From contig JAFWTH010000080.1 of the NCBI GenBank assembly GCA_017518975.1, positions 1 through 51,332 on the forward strand: a DNA stretch of 51,332 nucleotides, in the 5' to 3' direction. This stretch comes from Clostridia bacterium. GTDB lineage: Bacteria > Bacillota > Clostridia > Oscillospirales > CAG-272. Position 1 is the stretch's first letter; the number at the start of each line of letters is the position of its first letter. The notes below the pieces were generated by a model that worked only from the letters and a program-made list of their open reading frames with translations, searched no databases and had not been told where the DNA came from. The position numbers and the translations under genes are program-made. Below are positions 9,456 through 18,276 of this stretch, piece by piece.

Positions 9456-12146
9456 ATGAAAAAGACGCTTTCATTTCTGCTTGCAGCCGTTATAATAGCT
9501 GCAACGATTGCCGTCGCTCTTCCCGCATCGGCTGCCGCAGGTTTCCTCGACGTAGAAGACGGTCGCTGGAGTGCGTCGGCGATAAAATACGCCGTGCGGA
9601 ACGGCTATATGAACGGCGTCGGGAACGGAAAATTCGATCCCAAAGGGTCGCTCACCCGCGCCATGGTCGCCACAGTCCTGTGGCGCCGCGAGGGATCTCC
9701 CGCGCCGACCGCGCCGAGCGGCTTTGTTGACGTCGCCTCGGGCGCGTGGTACGCGGACGCAGTCGCGTGGGCGAAGGAAACGGGCGTCGTACAGGGGATG
9801 ACGGAAACAACGTTCGCGCCGAGCGCCCTCATCACGCGCGAACAGCTCGCGACGATGCTGTTCCGCTTCTCGTCGACCGCTCCGGTATCCGTACCGGAGA
9901 GAGCGGATCTTTCCCCTTTCGCGGACGATGAAAAGGTCAGCGACTGGGCCGGTGAACCGCTCGGGTGGGCGGTACAGGCGGACCTTATAAAAGGCACGGA
10001 CGGTAACCGCCTCGCGCCGGACGGATACGCGACCCGCGAACAGTTCGCGGCGATCATCGAGAGGTACGACGGTTCGTTCAGGCTGAAATACAATACGCCC
10101 GTTATCCGCTCTCAATACACCGAAAAGGAATACCCTCTCGTCACGGACGCGGATATCTACGTCAGCACCGACGGCGACGACTCGAATCCCGGCACGTTCG
10201 ACGCGCCTCTCGCTTCGTTCGCCGGAGCAGCCGCGAAAGTCCGCGAGATAAAGGCGGCGGGAACCGGCGGCGATATCGTCGTCGCTTTCAGGGCGGGCGA
10301 TTACGGTCCGCCGGACGCCTATCTCTCCCCCGAAGACGGCGGCTCGCCGGATCAGCGGATAATATACTGCGCCTACGGCGACGGGCCCGTCAAGTTCACC
10401 GGCGGTCCGCGCGTCACGCTCGACGAATTCGTCCCGCTTGAAGAAGAGGATATGTATCTCTTCAAAGAAAAGAACGCGGGAAAGATCATGAAAGCGGACC
10501 TGAGCGGGAAGAACGCCGCAGACGGCGTCACCCGTGACTCGGAAACCTTCGCATACGGTTACGGACGACTTGACGCGGCGCGTTACCCGAACAAACTCTC
10601 CGGATCCTTTGACGATATCTACCTTGAAGGGGTCGCGGAGGGGGTCGCGAAAGGTCAGACCAGGATCGCCCACCTTACGAACAGATTCAAATCGTATCAC
10701 ACGGTCGAAGGGGCGAAAATGATCGGCTGTATCGGGAACGAATACTGGAAAAACGTTTTCCCGCTTACCGGATTCGACCCCGAAACGGGTATTATTCACT
10801 ACGAGCCGCTGCGCTCGGAAGGTTTGAGCCCGTACGCGATCGGCGTATTCTTCCTCAACATCTCGGAAGAACTCGACACGAATAACGAATCCTACATCGA
10901 TCCCGAAACGAAGACGCTGTACGTATACAATCCGCAGGAAGAGGAATACATAGTTTCCGCATCGGAGCACTTCGCCGTTCTTGACGGAGCAGGATACCTC
11001 ACTTTTCGCGGGATCGACTTCGAGGGCTGCCTCGGCGACGGTTTCCTTATCAACGCGGACGGCGTCGAATTCGACAGATGCAAAATATTCGGCATAAGCG
11101 GAGAGTCGGGAATACGCGTCACAGGCGTCGACTTCAGGATGCAAGACTGCGAGTTTTCGTACACCGCGGGCAGAGGAATGTGGTTCGATTCCGGGCGCAG
11201 CGTGGACGACCTCGTTCCGACGGGACCGTACGTCGACAATTGCTTCATCCATCACACGGGTCAGCTTTGGCGGAATCTTGAGCACCCCGGTATCCGGATC
11301 AAACGCGCGGTCGGCGCGAAGGTCACGCATTGCGAAATAAGCGAATCTCCGTGCGCCGCGCTGACGTACGGTTACTGCGCCGAGGAAGGACCCGCCGCGG
11401 AACGCGCGATCGACTGTCTTTTCGAGTATAACGTGATACGCGACGCGGCGTACGATCTTTCCGACGTCGGAGCGATATACACGGGCCGCTCTTTCGTCAA
11501 CCGCGACAACACGTTCAGGTATAACCTCGTTCTCCAGGAAAACCACCACTCAGGTTGTTTTGCAATGTATATGGACGACGGAGTGGCGGCGCAGAATATA
11601 TACGGAAACGTTTTTTACAACTTTATGACGCTCATGCACTCGGGCGGTCAGTATATGAATATACACGACAACGTCTTCATATCAACGGGATCAGGTTCAG
11701 AGCATGAGTCATTCAGAGCGTGGGACAAGTACTATAACTTCCGCTTCGACGAAAACGCGGAAAACCCGACCGCCTGGAATTCAGGCAACTTCAGGATCCT
11801 CTACGGCACCCTTGCGCTTCGTCCCGGACCGGAAAGCGAATATTATGAGCTGTGGCGCAGCAGATGGCCCGAGCTTTATGAGATCATCGACGATTACGAC
11901 GACGTTGAGAATCCTAACTGCCCGGCGACTCCGGGCTTCTGCTCGGTCTACAATAACTACTCTATCGGATGCACGGGAACGATCAATCCCGCCGTAATGA
12001 AATTTGCCGTCAGATGTGAGAACAATCCGAATCTGGCGTCCGACGGTAATCCGTGTTTCGTCAACCCGACGCTCGGCGATTATCGCATCCGCGACGGCGC
12101 CGACTGCCCGGATATACGTTTTGAAGAAATAGGCAGATATGGATAA
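9456..12146 (+). CDS. SLH-anchored right-handed beta-helix surface protein
   Basis: 896 aa, with AGGAGG eleven bases upstream of the ATG. The signal peptide and three SLH repeats (to about residue 203) are almost the same, in bases as well as residues, as those of the gene at 2503 (for example MNGVGNGKFDPKGSLTRAM). The central beta-helix region, which starts at DIYVSTDGDD, is much more diverged. It keeps the marker segment ESYIDPETKTLYVYNP and the C-terminal box NPCFVNPTLGDYRI ... FEEIGRYG. It has its own promoter and ends at a bidirectional hairpin shared with the converging SLH/LRR gene. The protein is predicted to be exported and bound to the wall polymer. Conserved ends with a diverged core suggest variation of substrate or surface face while the anchor is kept. 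Confidence 0.92.
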   Translation: MKKTLSFLLAAVIIAATIAVALPASAAAGFLDVEDGRWSASAIKYAVRNGYMNGVGNGKFDPKGSLTRAMVATVLWRREGSPAPTAPSGFVDVASGAWYADAVAWAKETGVVQGMTETTFAPSALITREQLATMLFRFSSTAPVSVPERADLSPFADDEKVSDWAGEPLGWAVQADLIKGTDGNRLAPDGYATREQFAAIIERYDGSFRLKYNTPVIRSQYTEKEYPLVTDADIYVSTDGDDSNPGTFDAPLASFAGAAAKVREIKAAGTGGDIVVAFRAGDYGPPDAYLSPEDGGSPDQRIIYCAYGDGPVKFTGGPRVTLDEFVPLEEEDMYLFKEKNAGKIMKADLSGKNAADGVTRDSETFAYGYGRLDAARYPNKLSGSFDDIYLEGVAEGVAKGQTRIAHLTNRFKSYHTVEGAKMIGCIGNEYWKNVFPLTGFDPETGIIHYEPLRSEGLSPYAIGVFFLNISEELDTNNESYIDPETKTLYVYNPQEEEYIVSASEHFAVLDGAGYLTFRGIDFEGCLGDGFLINADGVEFDRCKIFGISGESGIRVTGVDFRMQDCEFSYTAGRGMWFDSGRSVDDLVPTGPYVDNCFIHHTGQLWRNLEHPGIRIKRAVGAKVTHCEISESPCAALTYGYCAEEGPAAERAIDCLFEYNVIRDAAYDLSDVGAIYTGRSFVNRDNTFRYNLVLQENHHSGCFAMYMDDGVAAQNIYGNVFYNFMTLMHSGGQYMNIHDNVFISTGSGSEHESFRAWDKYYNFRFDENAENPTAWNSGNFRILYGTLALRPGPESEYYELWRSRWPELYEIIDDYDDVENPNCPATPGFCSVYNNYSIGCTGTINPAVMKFAVRCENNPNLASDGNPCFVNPTLGDYRIRDGADCPDIRFEEIGRYG

Positions 12147-12153
12147 AAAGATG

Positions 12154-12175
12154 ATCCCCGGCTCACGCCGGGGAT
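12154..12175. terminator. Bidirectional terminator hairpin, repeat family R1 copy 2
   Basis: Stem ATCCCCGGC, loop TCAC, perfect complement. A T-run follows on each side (GCTGTTTTTTTACC on plus, ATCTTTTTATCC on minus). It ends both the SLH gene at 9456 and the converging gene at 12197. Unlike copies 1, 3 and 4, it lacks the GCTTTGAAAACG tail. Confidence 0.82.
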
Positions 12176-12196
12176 TATTGCTGTTTTTTTACCTTT

Positions 12197-14329
12197 TTAC
12201 TGTTGAGTTATTTCCTGCTTCTGATACTCAACGAAACGGGTAGTTTTATCCAACGTCAGAGTTACGTTGTAATAATAATATTTGTCTTCCAAACCCCAGT
12301 CACCGTATACTATCATCATGGTGTCTGCAGTAAGAACGTATTCGCTGTCGTTTTCGGTAAATTCATAGCCATTGACTGAAGGATTTGAAAGAATAAGGGA
12401 AGGACGACTCTTATATTTAAACAAATACAGCAGCACTTTCTCTATCTGTTCTTTTGAATCCGTTAAGATGCGAAAAGAATCTTTATCTCCGTATACAACA
12501 TTGTTGACGGTTATATCTGCAACGTTTTTCTTAATTGAAATTACGTTCTCCTCATATTTCCCTTCTCCGACTTCCCATTTCACATTGAGACCGTAAAGAA
12601 TATCGGATTCATAAATAACACTGCAATCGGTGACTGTATTGTAATAACCCTCGTACCTCGTATCGGTAAAATGTCTCGTACAGACCCGTACCGCATCTTC
12701 TGCAGATTCTGAAGAAGCAATAAGTCTCCCGTATTCTTCTCCGTTTAAATTGAAGAGCGATTCGATATCAATCTTCTGACTTTCTTCGCTGTTATTACCG
12801 CGTTTGCCGGTATTTTCAGATCCAAGACTGACTAATCTCCTCAAAAGAGTTGCAACTTGAGCGCGGGTGGCGTTGCCCTTCGGATCGAGTTTTGATCCGC
12901 CTGTCCCTCTGATAAGATCGGCGCCGACCGCCCAGCTCATCGCGTCTTTCGCGTAACTCTCAATCTTCCCCGAGTCGACGAACGCGTCAAGAGACGCCCC
13001 GGCGTCGGTTCCGACCTTTTTGAAGTCAGCGTATCTTTTGAAGATCGCGGCAATCTGTTCTCTCGTCACGTTCCCGTCGGGGTCGAATCTACTTTCCGTA
13101 ACTCCCTTGACGATCCCGTTTTCATACGCCCATCTGACCGCCGTTTTGTACCATGATTCCGTGAGATCTTCAAAAGTCGATCCCGACGCCTCCGGCTCGC
13201 CTTCAAGCCGCCATAGAACCGTGACGAGCATCGCGCGGCTCATAGGAGAAGCGGGTTCGAATTTCGTTCCCGAAACGCCCTTCATAAGACCCGCGTTCAT
13301 GGCAAAATCGACATATCCGTAGAACCACGAATCGGATTTCACGTCGACGAACACGTCCGCCGCGTCTTTTGCCTCAAAGATTACCTTGACTCCCTCAAGT
13401 TTCATATTTTTGGCGCGGTTGGTGTCGTCAGAAAACCGTTCGTTTTTCCACTGTTCTTCGGTCCCGTCGAAAAAGATATATTTGAGTTTGACGCCATTGC
13501 TCTTTGCAAATTTGTATTCTGAATCCCGGGACAATTTGGCGGCGACAACGGAGCTGCCGACAAACGACCCGGAATCAATATATTTAACGCTGTTTCCAAT
13601 TAAATACTTTAAACTTGAATTATTCACAAGTGAATAACTGTCAATGCTCCGCATACTCTCCGGCGCATCGTAAACTTCCAAATCCGACTGTGCCGGAAAG
13701 AGCATCAATATTGTAGCATTAAGGTAGTCTATATCTATGAGTTCGCCGTATTCACCTATTGAATAAAGTGAGTTGTCATCAGAGACAAGAATTGTCTTTA
13801 ATGATTCACATCCGGTAATGAATTGTGAGTTAATACCCAAAGAATAGTGTGCATCATTATAATAGAGTGCAATTGGATTAGCCGGACATTTGCCGAGGTC
13901 TATTGTTTCAAGGTTTTTGCAGTTTACAAAACTTCGCGGACCAATAATCATAATAGTTTCCGGCAAAGAGACTTTCTTAAACGAGGCGTTCTCGAAAGCT
14001 CCCTCATTTATACGGAACACTTGATAACCGTCGACCTCCGATGGAATCGTCAGTTCAACGGCGTTTCCGTCATATCCGATTACAGCCGCATAATTTCCGT
14101 ATTCATGATAACTGTAAAACCATTCGTGCTCAGTCAAGTATACCACGCCGGTTTCGTACTTTATACCGTTACGCTCAAGGGTTCCCGTTGGTTCAAACTT
14201 CCACGTTGGTCCGCCGCCCTCGGCAAACGCGGGGATACAAGCAATTATTAACAACGAAATAACGATAAAAACAGTTATGATTCTTCGAAATGAATAGATT
14301 ACAGAGGATTTCAAAGTACTATTAAACAT
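12197..14329 (-). CDS. Secreted protein with BspA-type leucine-rich repeats, three SLH repeats and an unknown C-terminal domain
   Basis: 710 aa; AAGGAG eight bases before the ATG. A long N-terminal region (MFNSTLKSSVIYSFRR, then a hydrophobic core ending near IPAFAEGG, about residue 38) is a signal peptide. Residues about 85-290 hold BspA-type repeats (AFENASFKKVSLPETI, SFVNCKNLETIDLG). Three SLH repeats sit in the middle, about 330-500 (VFVDVKSDSWFYGYVDF, TRAQVATLL). The last 170 residues, after a Ser/Asn/Glu linker, are Tyr-rich and I do not recognise them. It probably follows the 238-aa SLH gene in one transcript (27-nt gap), downstream of the LytTR system. Base composition of the LRR and C-terminal parts is AT-rich, while the SLH part is GC-rich, which suggests a mosaic gene. 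Confidence 0.88.
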   Translation of the reverse strand: MFNSTLKSSVIYSFRRIITVFIVISLLIIACIPAFAEGGGPTWKFEPTGTLERNGIKYETGVVYLTEHEWFYSYHEYGNYAAVIGYDGNAVELTIPSEVDGYQVFRINEGAFENASFKKVSLPETIMIIGPRSFVNCKNLETIDLGKCPANPIALYYNDAHYSLGINSQFITGCESLKTILVSDDNSLYSIGEYGELIDIDYLNATILMLFPAQSDLEVYDAPESMRSIDSYSLVNNSSLKYLIGNSVKYIDSGSFVGSSVVAAKLSRDSEYKFAKSNGVKLKYIFFDGTEEQWKNERFSDDTNRAKNMKLEGVKVIFEAKDAADVFVDVKSDSWFYGYVDFAMNAGLMKGVSGTKFEPASPMSRAMLVTVLWRLEGEPEASGSTFEDLTESWYKTAVRWAYENGIVKGVTESRFDPDGNVTREQIAAIFKRYADFKKVGTDAGASLDAFVDSGKIESYAKDAMSWAVGADLIRGTGGSKLDPKGNATRAQVATLLRRLVSLGSENTGKRGNNSEESQKIDIESLFNLNGEEYGRLIASSESAEDAVRVCTRHFTDTRYEGYYNTVTDCSVIYESDILYGLNVKWEVGEGKYEENVISIKKNVADITVNNVVYGDKDSFRILTDSKEQIEKVLLYLFKYKSRPSLILSNPSVNGYEFTENDSEYVLTADTMMIVYGDWGLEDKYYYYNVTLTLDKTTRFVEYQKQEITQQ

Positions 14330-14356
14330 TTGTTAGTTCTCCTTCGGACTCACTTT

Positions 14357-15073
14357 TCAACTTGAATAAACCCACAGTGTGAAATTGTGGGAGTGTTTAT
14401 AAATCTCGCCGCGTGTAGGAGTGAATTTAGTCATATCAAGTTTTTCTCCGCTGCCACCGATCCAAATATCATAATGGATGATTTCTTCAATACTTGTTTC
14501 TTTTGTATACCAAGTGGGCATTTTAATCAAAACGGCATTTTTGAAAAATGCTTCATAATATCTGATCATGTAATTATCATCCCCAGATTCATTATTTCTT
14601 CCCAGTGCCGCATAACTAGGATCGAGTTCGTCATCCCATTCTTTAGTAAAAGCCGCGGAATAGAGTCGTTTCATCATAAGTGAATAATCGAAAACGTTGA
14701 TAGTTGATTCAGGATCAAACTTACCGTCTCCCACACCGTTTATGATACCTCGCTCATACGCCCATACAACGTATTGGTAATACCATTCCTTTGGAGAAAT
14801 ATCTGTAAAATTGTTTTTGTACTCCCGTATCGGTTTAACGTAAACATATACCTCCTCATGCAGATGATTGTGAAACTTGTAAAGATAGCAAACGAATTCT
14901 GCACGGCTGATCAACTCGTTGGGTCGAAAAGTCCCGTCGGGGTATCCGTCCCATCCCCACAAGGTTTCAATATTTTCAAAGTCTTTGCACTTCTGACTTC
15001 CGAACACCGTCGCCCCGCTTGCCAGCATCACAAGGACGAGTATGAACGATACCAAAGAAATTACTTTTTTCAT
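14357..15073 (-). CDS. Small secreted SLH protein
   Basis: 238 aa; GGGGG ribosome site a few bases before the ATG. It has a signal peptide (MKKVISLVSFILVLVMLASG ... about residue 25) and then two recognisable SLH-like repeats, the first around WGWDGYPDGTFRPNELISRAE and the second around FTDISPKEWYYQYVVWAYER with GVGDGKFDPESTINVFDYS. The second lacks the usual TR(A/E) end motif. Residues about 150-238 are unrecognised. A likely role is a wall-bound accessory surface protein. It lies 90 nt after the histidine kinase gene on the same strand and 27 nt before the larger SLH/LRR gene, so it could be read from the LytTR promoter or from an unseen one in that 90-nt gap. Confidence 0.82.
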   Translation of the reverse strand: MKKVISLVSFILVLVMLASGATVFGSQKCKDFENIETLWGWDGYPDGTFRPNELISRAEFVCYLYKFHNHLHEEVYVYVKPIREYKNNFTDISPKEWYYQYVVWAYERGIINGVGDGKFDPESTINVFDYSLMMKRLYSAAFTKEWDDELDPSYAALGRNNESGDDNYMIRYYEAFFKNAVLIKMPTWYTKETSIEEIIHYDIWIGGSGEKLDMTKFTPTRGEIYKHSHNFTLWVYSS

Positions 15074-15162
15074 GAGTTACCCCCTTTTTATTCTTTTTGT
15101 CTCTTGTAATTAAGAATCTCTTTTTTTGCGGTAATTATCTTATGATTTTCGTTCCTTTTTCC

Positions 15163-16449
15163 CTATTCTTCCTTCCTTATCGGCAGCAAAACATGAACCC
15201 CGAACATTCCGTTCTTTTCAAAGAAATTGCAAATTCCTTCATATTTTTCGGTGATCTCACGTATTATTTTCGTTCCAAGTCCGTGATCAGTCTTATCTTT
15301 TTTTGTCGAATCAAGGTGCGGGTTTGTTTCTAAAACAGATGAATCTATAGAATTTTTTATTATAATGCTTTGGTATTCGTCGACTGTTGAAAAATCGATC
15401 TCAAGCCTTTTTTCAGTAGAGTTTTCGAGCGCTTCAAGCGCGTTGTCGATAATATTCCCGATAAGAGAAACAAGATCGAGAGGATCAATACCGTCAACGT
15501 TTATTGAACTGTTGATAAGAAACAAATTCAGATCCTTATGATCGTTTAGTTTTGAATTGATAATAAAATCTATTGTAGGGTTTCCCGTAGCCAAACTGCC
15601 GGCAATTGATCCGATTCTGTTCTTCAACTCGGTCAACGCTTCCTCGGCGGTTTCACCTTCACCGTTATAAACAAGCGCCGAGATAGCGTCAATATGTTTG
15701 TTGACGTCGTGCTTTATTTTACATATTCTTTGATAATTATCATTCATTTCAGCATATAGCTTTTTTTCGTCCTCAACCTGCTGATGGTATAGCTTCAGTT
15801 CATATGTTTCATGAAGTGATTCCGACAATCTCTTAAACAGAATGTAAGAGAAAATGTTTATCACGCAGATTCCGATGATGGTACCGATCACAAGTATTTT
15901 CACCCGGTCAAGATCGTAAAGCATGCCGATTTTAATCAGGACGTACAACTCATATATCGAAATCACCGGAAGAAAAACGTAAATGAGAAAATCGAATATT
16001 GAAAACTTGGTTTTTTTGCTTCCGATCCTTATGATAATAACAGAAACGGAAAACAATAGGATTTTGCATAAAGCCATTCCGACGTAACGCTGCGTGGCTC
16101 CGCGTGATAACACCTCCGAGATTTCAACTCTGAAGATCAGACTTGTGACAAATATAAAAAACGAGTTGATTATTATCAAAATCACTTCGAACAGCACAGG
16201 GTAAAGAATCTTCTGCATCCACGGCGTGTTCTTAAGAGTAAAGGCGTAACCCAGCATTATCAAAAGATTGATGATTGAGGTAAGTACCGAAAAGGTATTT
16301 ACAAAAGTCAACAAAGTTGTGGAAACGAAATGCGCGGCAATACCGACGAAAAACCAAACGGAAAGCTTTGCTTTTGCCATTCGCTTGATAAAAAAGAAAG
16401 CAAGTACGGCGTCAAACAGATTCGCTGATATTTCGTATGCGATATCCAT
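15163..16449 (-). CDS. GHKL sensor histidine kinase, AgrC/ComD-like
   Basis: 428 aa. About six to seven membrane segments fill the first 205 residues, followed by a helical linker (HQQVEDEKKLYAEMNDNYQ) and a GHKL kinase core. The phospho-acceptor His is in KIKHDVNKH (about residue 246), the N-box in GNIIDNALEAL and the G-box in DHGLGTKIIREI. This is the HPK10 type that normally senses a secreted peptide. I choose the ATG at 16449, which overlaps the regulator's stop codon as TGATG and has AAAGGA nine bases upstream. Translation is therefore coupled to the LytTR regulator. No AgrB or AgrD-like gene lies in the window, so the ligand is unknown. Confidence 0.92.
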   Translation of the reverse strand: MDIAYEISANLFDAVLAFFFIKRMAKAKLSVWFFVGIAAHFVSTTLLTFVNTFSVLTSIINLLIMLGYAFTLKNTPWMQKILYPVLFEVILIIINSFFIFVTSLIFRVEISEVLSRGATQRYVGMALCKILLFSVSVIIIRIGSKKTKFSIFDFLIYVFLPVISIYELYVLIKIGMLYDLDRVKILVIGTIIGICVINIFSYILFKRLSESLHETYELKLYHQQVEDEKKLYAEMNDNYQRICKIKHDVNKHIDAISALVYNGEGETAEEALTELKNRIGSIAGSLATGNPTIDFIINSKLNDHKDLNLFLINSSINVDGIDPLDLVSLIGNIIDNALEALENSTEKRLEIDFSTVDEYQSIIIKNSIDSSVLETNPHLDSTKKDKTDHGLGTKIIREITEKYEGICNFFEKNGMFGVHVLLPIRKEE

Positions 16450-17171
16450 CAATAAGTATCCTTTCTTATGAAATCGGAAAAGGCCGATTCTGTCATTTTC
16501 TGATATCTCTGCGAGATAGGAAAAGTCTTTCCGTCTTTCATGATCACGTCGTTTCGATAGATTCTTGAAATATAACGAACATTCACAAGAATACCTGAAT
16601 TGACCCTTACGATCCCATGGTATTTCAAAAAAGGCTCCTGCTCGGTAACGGAAGATCTCAATCTGATCTCTTCTCCGTCATATGAAAGAATCAGATAGTT
16701 GCCTCTTTTTACCACATATCCGATTTTACTGACGATGATTACTTTGTTTTCGCCCTCAATCTTTACGATAATCTTTTTTGATGAAGAAATGATCTCATCA
16801 AGCGCTGACTCAACCGCTTCGCTCAAATCGTCGTCAAGATGCGATTTCCTGACAAATCTGAAAGGTCGGAACTTCATAGTATAAAAAACCATATTTTCGT
16901 AACCCGATGCAAATATGATCAACGTTTCAGGAGAGTGATAGTAGAACTGTTCGGCGACTTTTATTCCGTCATACTCAGGCATCATAATATCAAGAAGCAG
17001 GATATCGATGTTTGAGTTTTTTCCGTTGGTTAACAATTCCTTTGCGTCAGTCGTAACGGAAATGTCAATATCAACATTGAGGAACCTTTCCTGCGTCAGT
17101 ACAGAACGGACCTTACTATTGATCTCTTTTGCAACTGACAGTTCATCGTCACATATAACAATCTTTATCAT
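16449..17171 (-). CDS. LytTR-family response regulator
   Basis: 240 aa from the ATG at 17171, where GGGGAG sits eight bases upstream; an in-frame start 17 codons earlier lacks such a site. Residues 1-120 are a receiver (MIKIVICDDELSVA, phospho-acceptor Asp in LLLDIMMPEYDG, Lys in FVRKS). Residues about 135-238 are a LytTR DNA-binding domain (VVKRGNYLILSYDGEEIRLR, LKYHGIVRVNSGILVNVRYI, FPISQRYQKM). It is the partner of the kinase translated next. A divergent promoter pair separates it from an SLH operon, so the neighbouring surface-protein genes are the natural target candidates (inference). Confidence 0.93.
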   Translation of the reverse strand: MIKIVICDDELSVAKEINSKVRSVLTQERFLNVDIDISVTTDAKELLTNGKNSNIDILLLDIMMPEYDGIKVAEQFYYHSPETLIIFASGYENMVFYTMKFRPFRFVRKSHLDDDLSEAVESALDEIISSSKKIIVKIEGENKVIIVSKIGYVVKRGNYLILSYDGEEIRLRSSVTEQEPFLKYHGIVRVNSGILVNVRYISRIYRNDVIMKDGKTFPISQRYQKMTESAFSDFIRKDTY

Positions 17172-17232
17172 TCTGCGCTCTCCCCTCACCAGGATATAAA
17201 GTGCGGAAAAAGATTTCAGCAAGTACGATTTG

Positions 17233-17262
17233 ATTATATCATAAAGAAAACAATGCCGTAAA
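17233..17262 (-). promoter_or_regulatory. Promoter of the LytTR/GHKL operon
   Basis: Minus strand: TTTACG (17262-17257), 18-bp spacer, TATAAT (17238-17233) with TGA before it. The leader is about 55 nt. Confidence 0.65.
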
Positions 17263-17431
17263 CAGAAAACTCACCGAAAAAAGCCCAAAATACACCACTT
17301 TCAACTTTCTTTCGTTTTCGTGGAGTATTATAAAAACAATAAAACATATTAAGAAGAAATGGGAATTTTGTCAACACCTAAGAGACACGTAATAAAATTC
17401 TGACAATAGGCGGTAGTTTAAACAAATAATA

Positions 17432-17460
17432 TTGCTTTTCTTAATTAAAGAACTTATAAT
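17432..17460 (+). promoter_or_regulatory. Promoter of the SLH operon at 17483
   Basis: TTGCTT (17432-17437), 17-bp spacer, TATAAT (17455-17460). The predicted start falls only about 16 nt before the ATG, directly at the AAAAAAGGAG site, so the leader would be very short. The AT-rich 170 bp between this and the divergent promoter could hold LytTR sites, but I could not define a convincing pair. Confidence 0.5.
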
Positions 17461-17482
17461 TTTAAAAAAGGAGTTACCAAGA

Positions 17483-18253
17483 ATGAAAAGAATAATTTCC
17501 GCAATTCTGTGTCTTGTCATACTTATTCCCTGCTTTGTGTTCGCCGCGAACGCGTCAACTAATCCATACGTGTTCTACGACGTGCCGGTCGAATCATGGG
17601 TCTATCCTTACGTCGGGAGCGGACTCATCTGGGAATGGGATGCGTCTTTCCTTGAGACCCACTACTTCTACCCGGATCGTGTTGTGACCCGCGGGGAAAT
17701 GCTCGTCTGGTTCTATGAAGGAGCAAAGGGCTACAAGCGTGCGTTCCCGAAGTATGAATACATAGACACGTCGACACAAACCGGATGTCCGTTCTCTGAC
17801 GTCGATATCAACACGCCTCTCGGTCAAGCGGTCACGTGGGCGTATAAAGCGGGGCTCATAAAAGGGGTGACTGAGGATCTGTTCTGTCCCGACGATCCCG
17901 TCACCAGAGAAATGGCGTGCGTGATCTATCACAGATATTCCGAATATCTGCAAATAGAACTCACTGAAAAACGTGATTTTAGTCCTTCCGATCTCAAAGA
18001 TGTTTCCGTATGGGCGAAGGAAGGCGTGAAGTTCTGCATTGAAGCCGGTTTTGTCAGAGGATTCCCCGACGGGACCTCTAAACCGGGGCAGGTTCTGACA
18101 AGGGCGCAGCTCGCGGTGATTGAAGACCGTCACAATTATTACGTTAACGTAATAGTAGATGAAAATGGAATCAGTGTCAGCCCGATATCGATACTGTCCT
18201 CACACACCGGGAGGAACACCGGTTTACAGAACAATAATGTGATATGGCTGTGA
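17483..18253 (+). CDS. Small secreted SLH protein
   Basis: 256 aa. The ATG at 17483 is chosen because AAGGAG lies nine bases upstream and the protein then begins with a proper signal peptide (MKRIISAILCLVILIPCFVF, cleavage after about ANA). Three SLH-like repeats follow: FYDVPVESWVYPYVGSGLIW with VVTRGEMLVW; FSDVDINTPLGQAVTWAYKA with PVTREMACVIYHRY; and LKDVSVWAKEGVKFCIEAGF with VLTRAQLAVIED. The short C-terminal tail is unrecognised. There is little beyond the SLH repeats, so it may be a small S-layer-like coat or spacer protein. It is followed 23 nt later by an SLH/LRR gene in the same operon. Confidence 0.87.
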   Translation: MKRIISAILCLVILIPCFVFAANASTNPYVFYDVPVESWVYPYVGSGLIWEWDASFLETHYFYPDRVVTRGEMLVWFYEGAKGYKRAFPKYEYIDTSTQTGCPFSDVDINTPLGQAVTWAYKAGLIKGVTEDLFCPDDPVTREMACVIYHRYSEYLQIELTEKRDFSPSDLKDVSVWAKEGVKFCIEAGFVRGFPDGTSKPGQVLTRAQLAVIEDRHNYYVNVIVDENGISVSPISILSSHTGRNTGLQNNNVIWL

Positions 18254-18276
18254 AACCACATAGGAGATGGTTTATT

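Noticed and set aside
15163..17171. Complete Agr-type quorum-sensing system
   Set aside because: Kinase and regulator fit, but no AgrB-like membrane protease or AgrD-like propeptide frame was found on either strand nearby.
17263..17431. LytTR binding repeats between the divergent promoters
   Set aside because: Several loose matches exist in this AT-rich stretch, but no pair of direct repeats with a helical-turn spacing was convincing.
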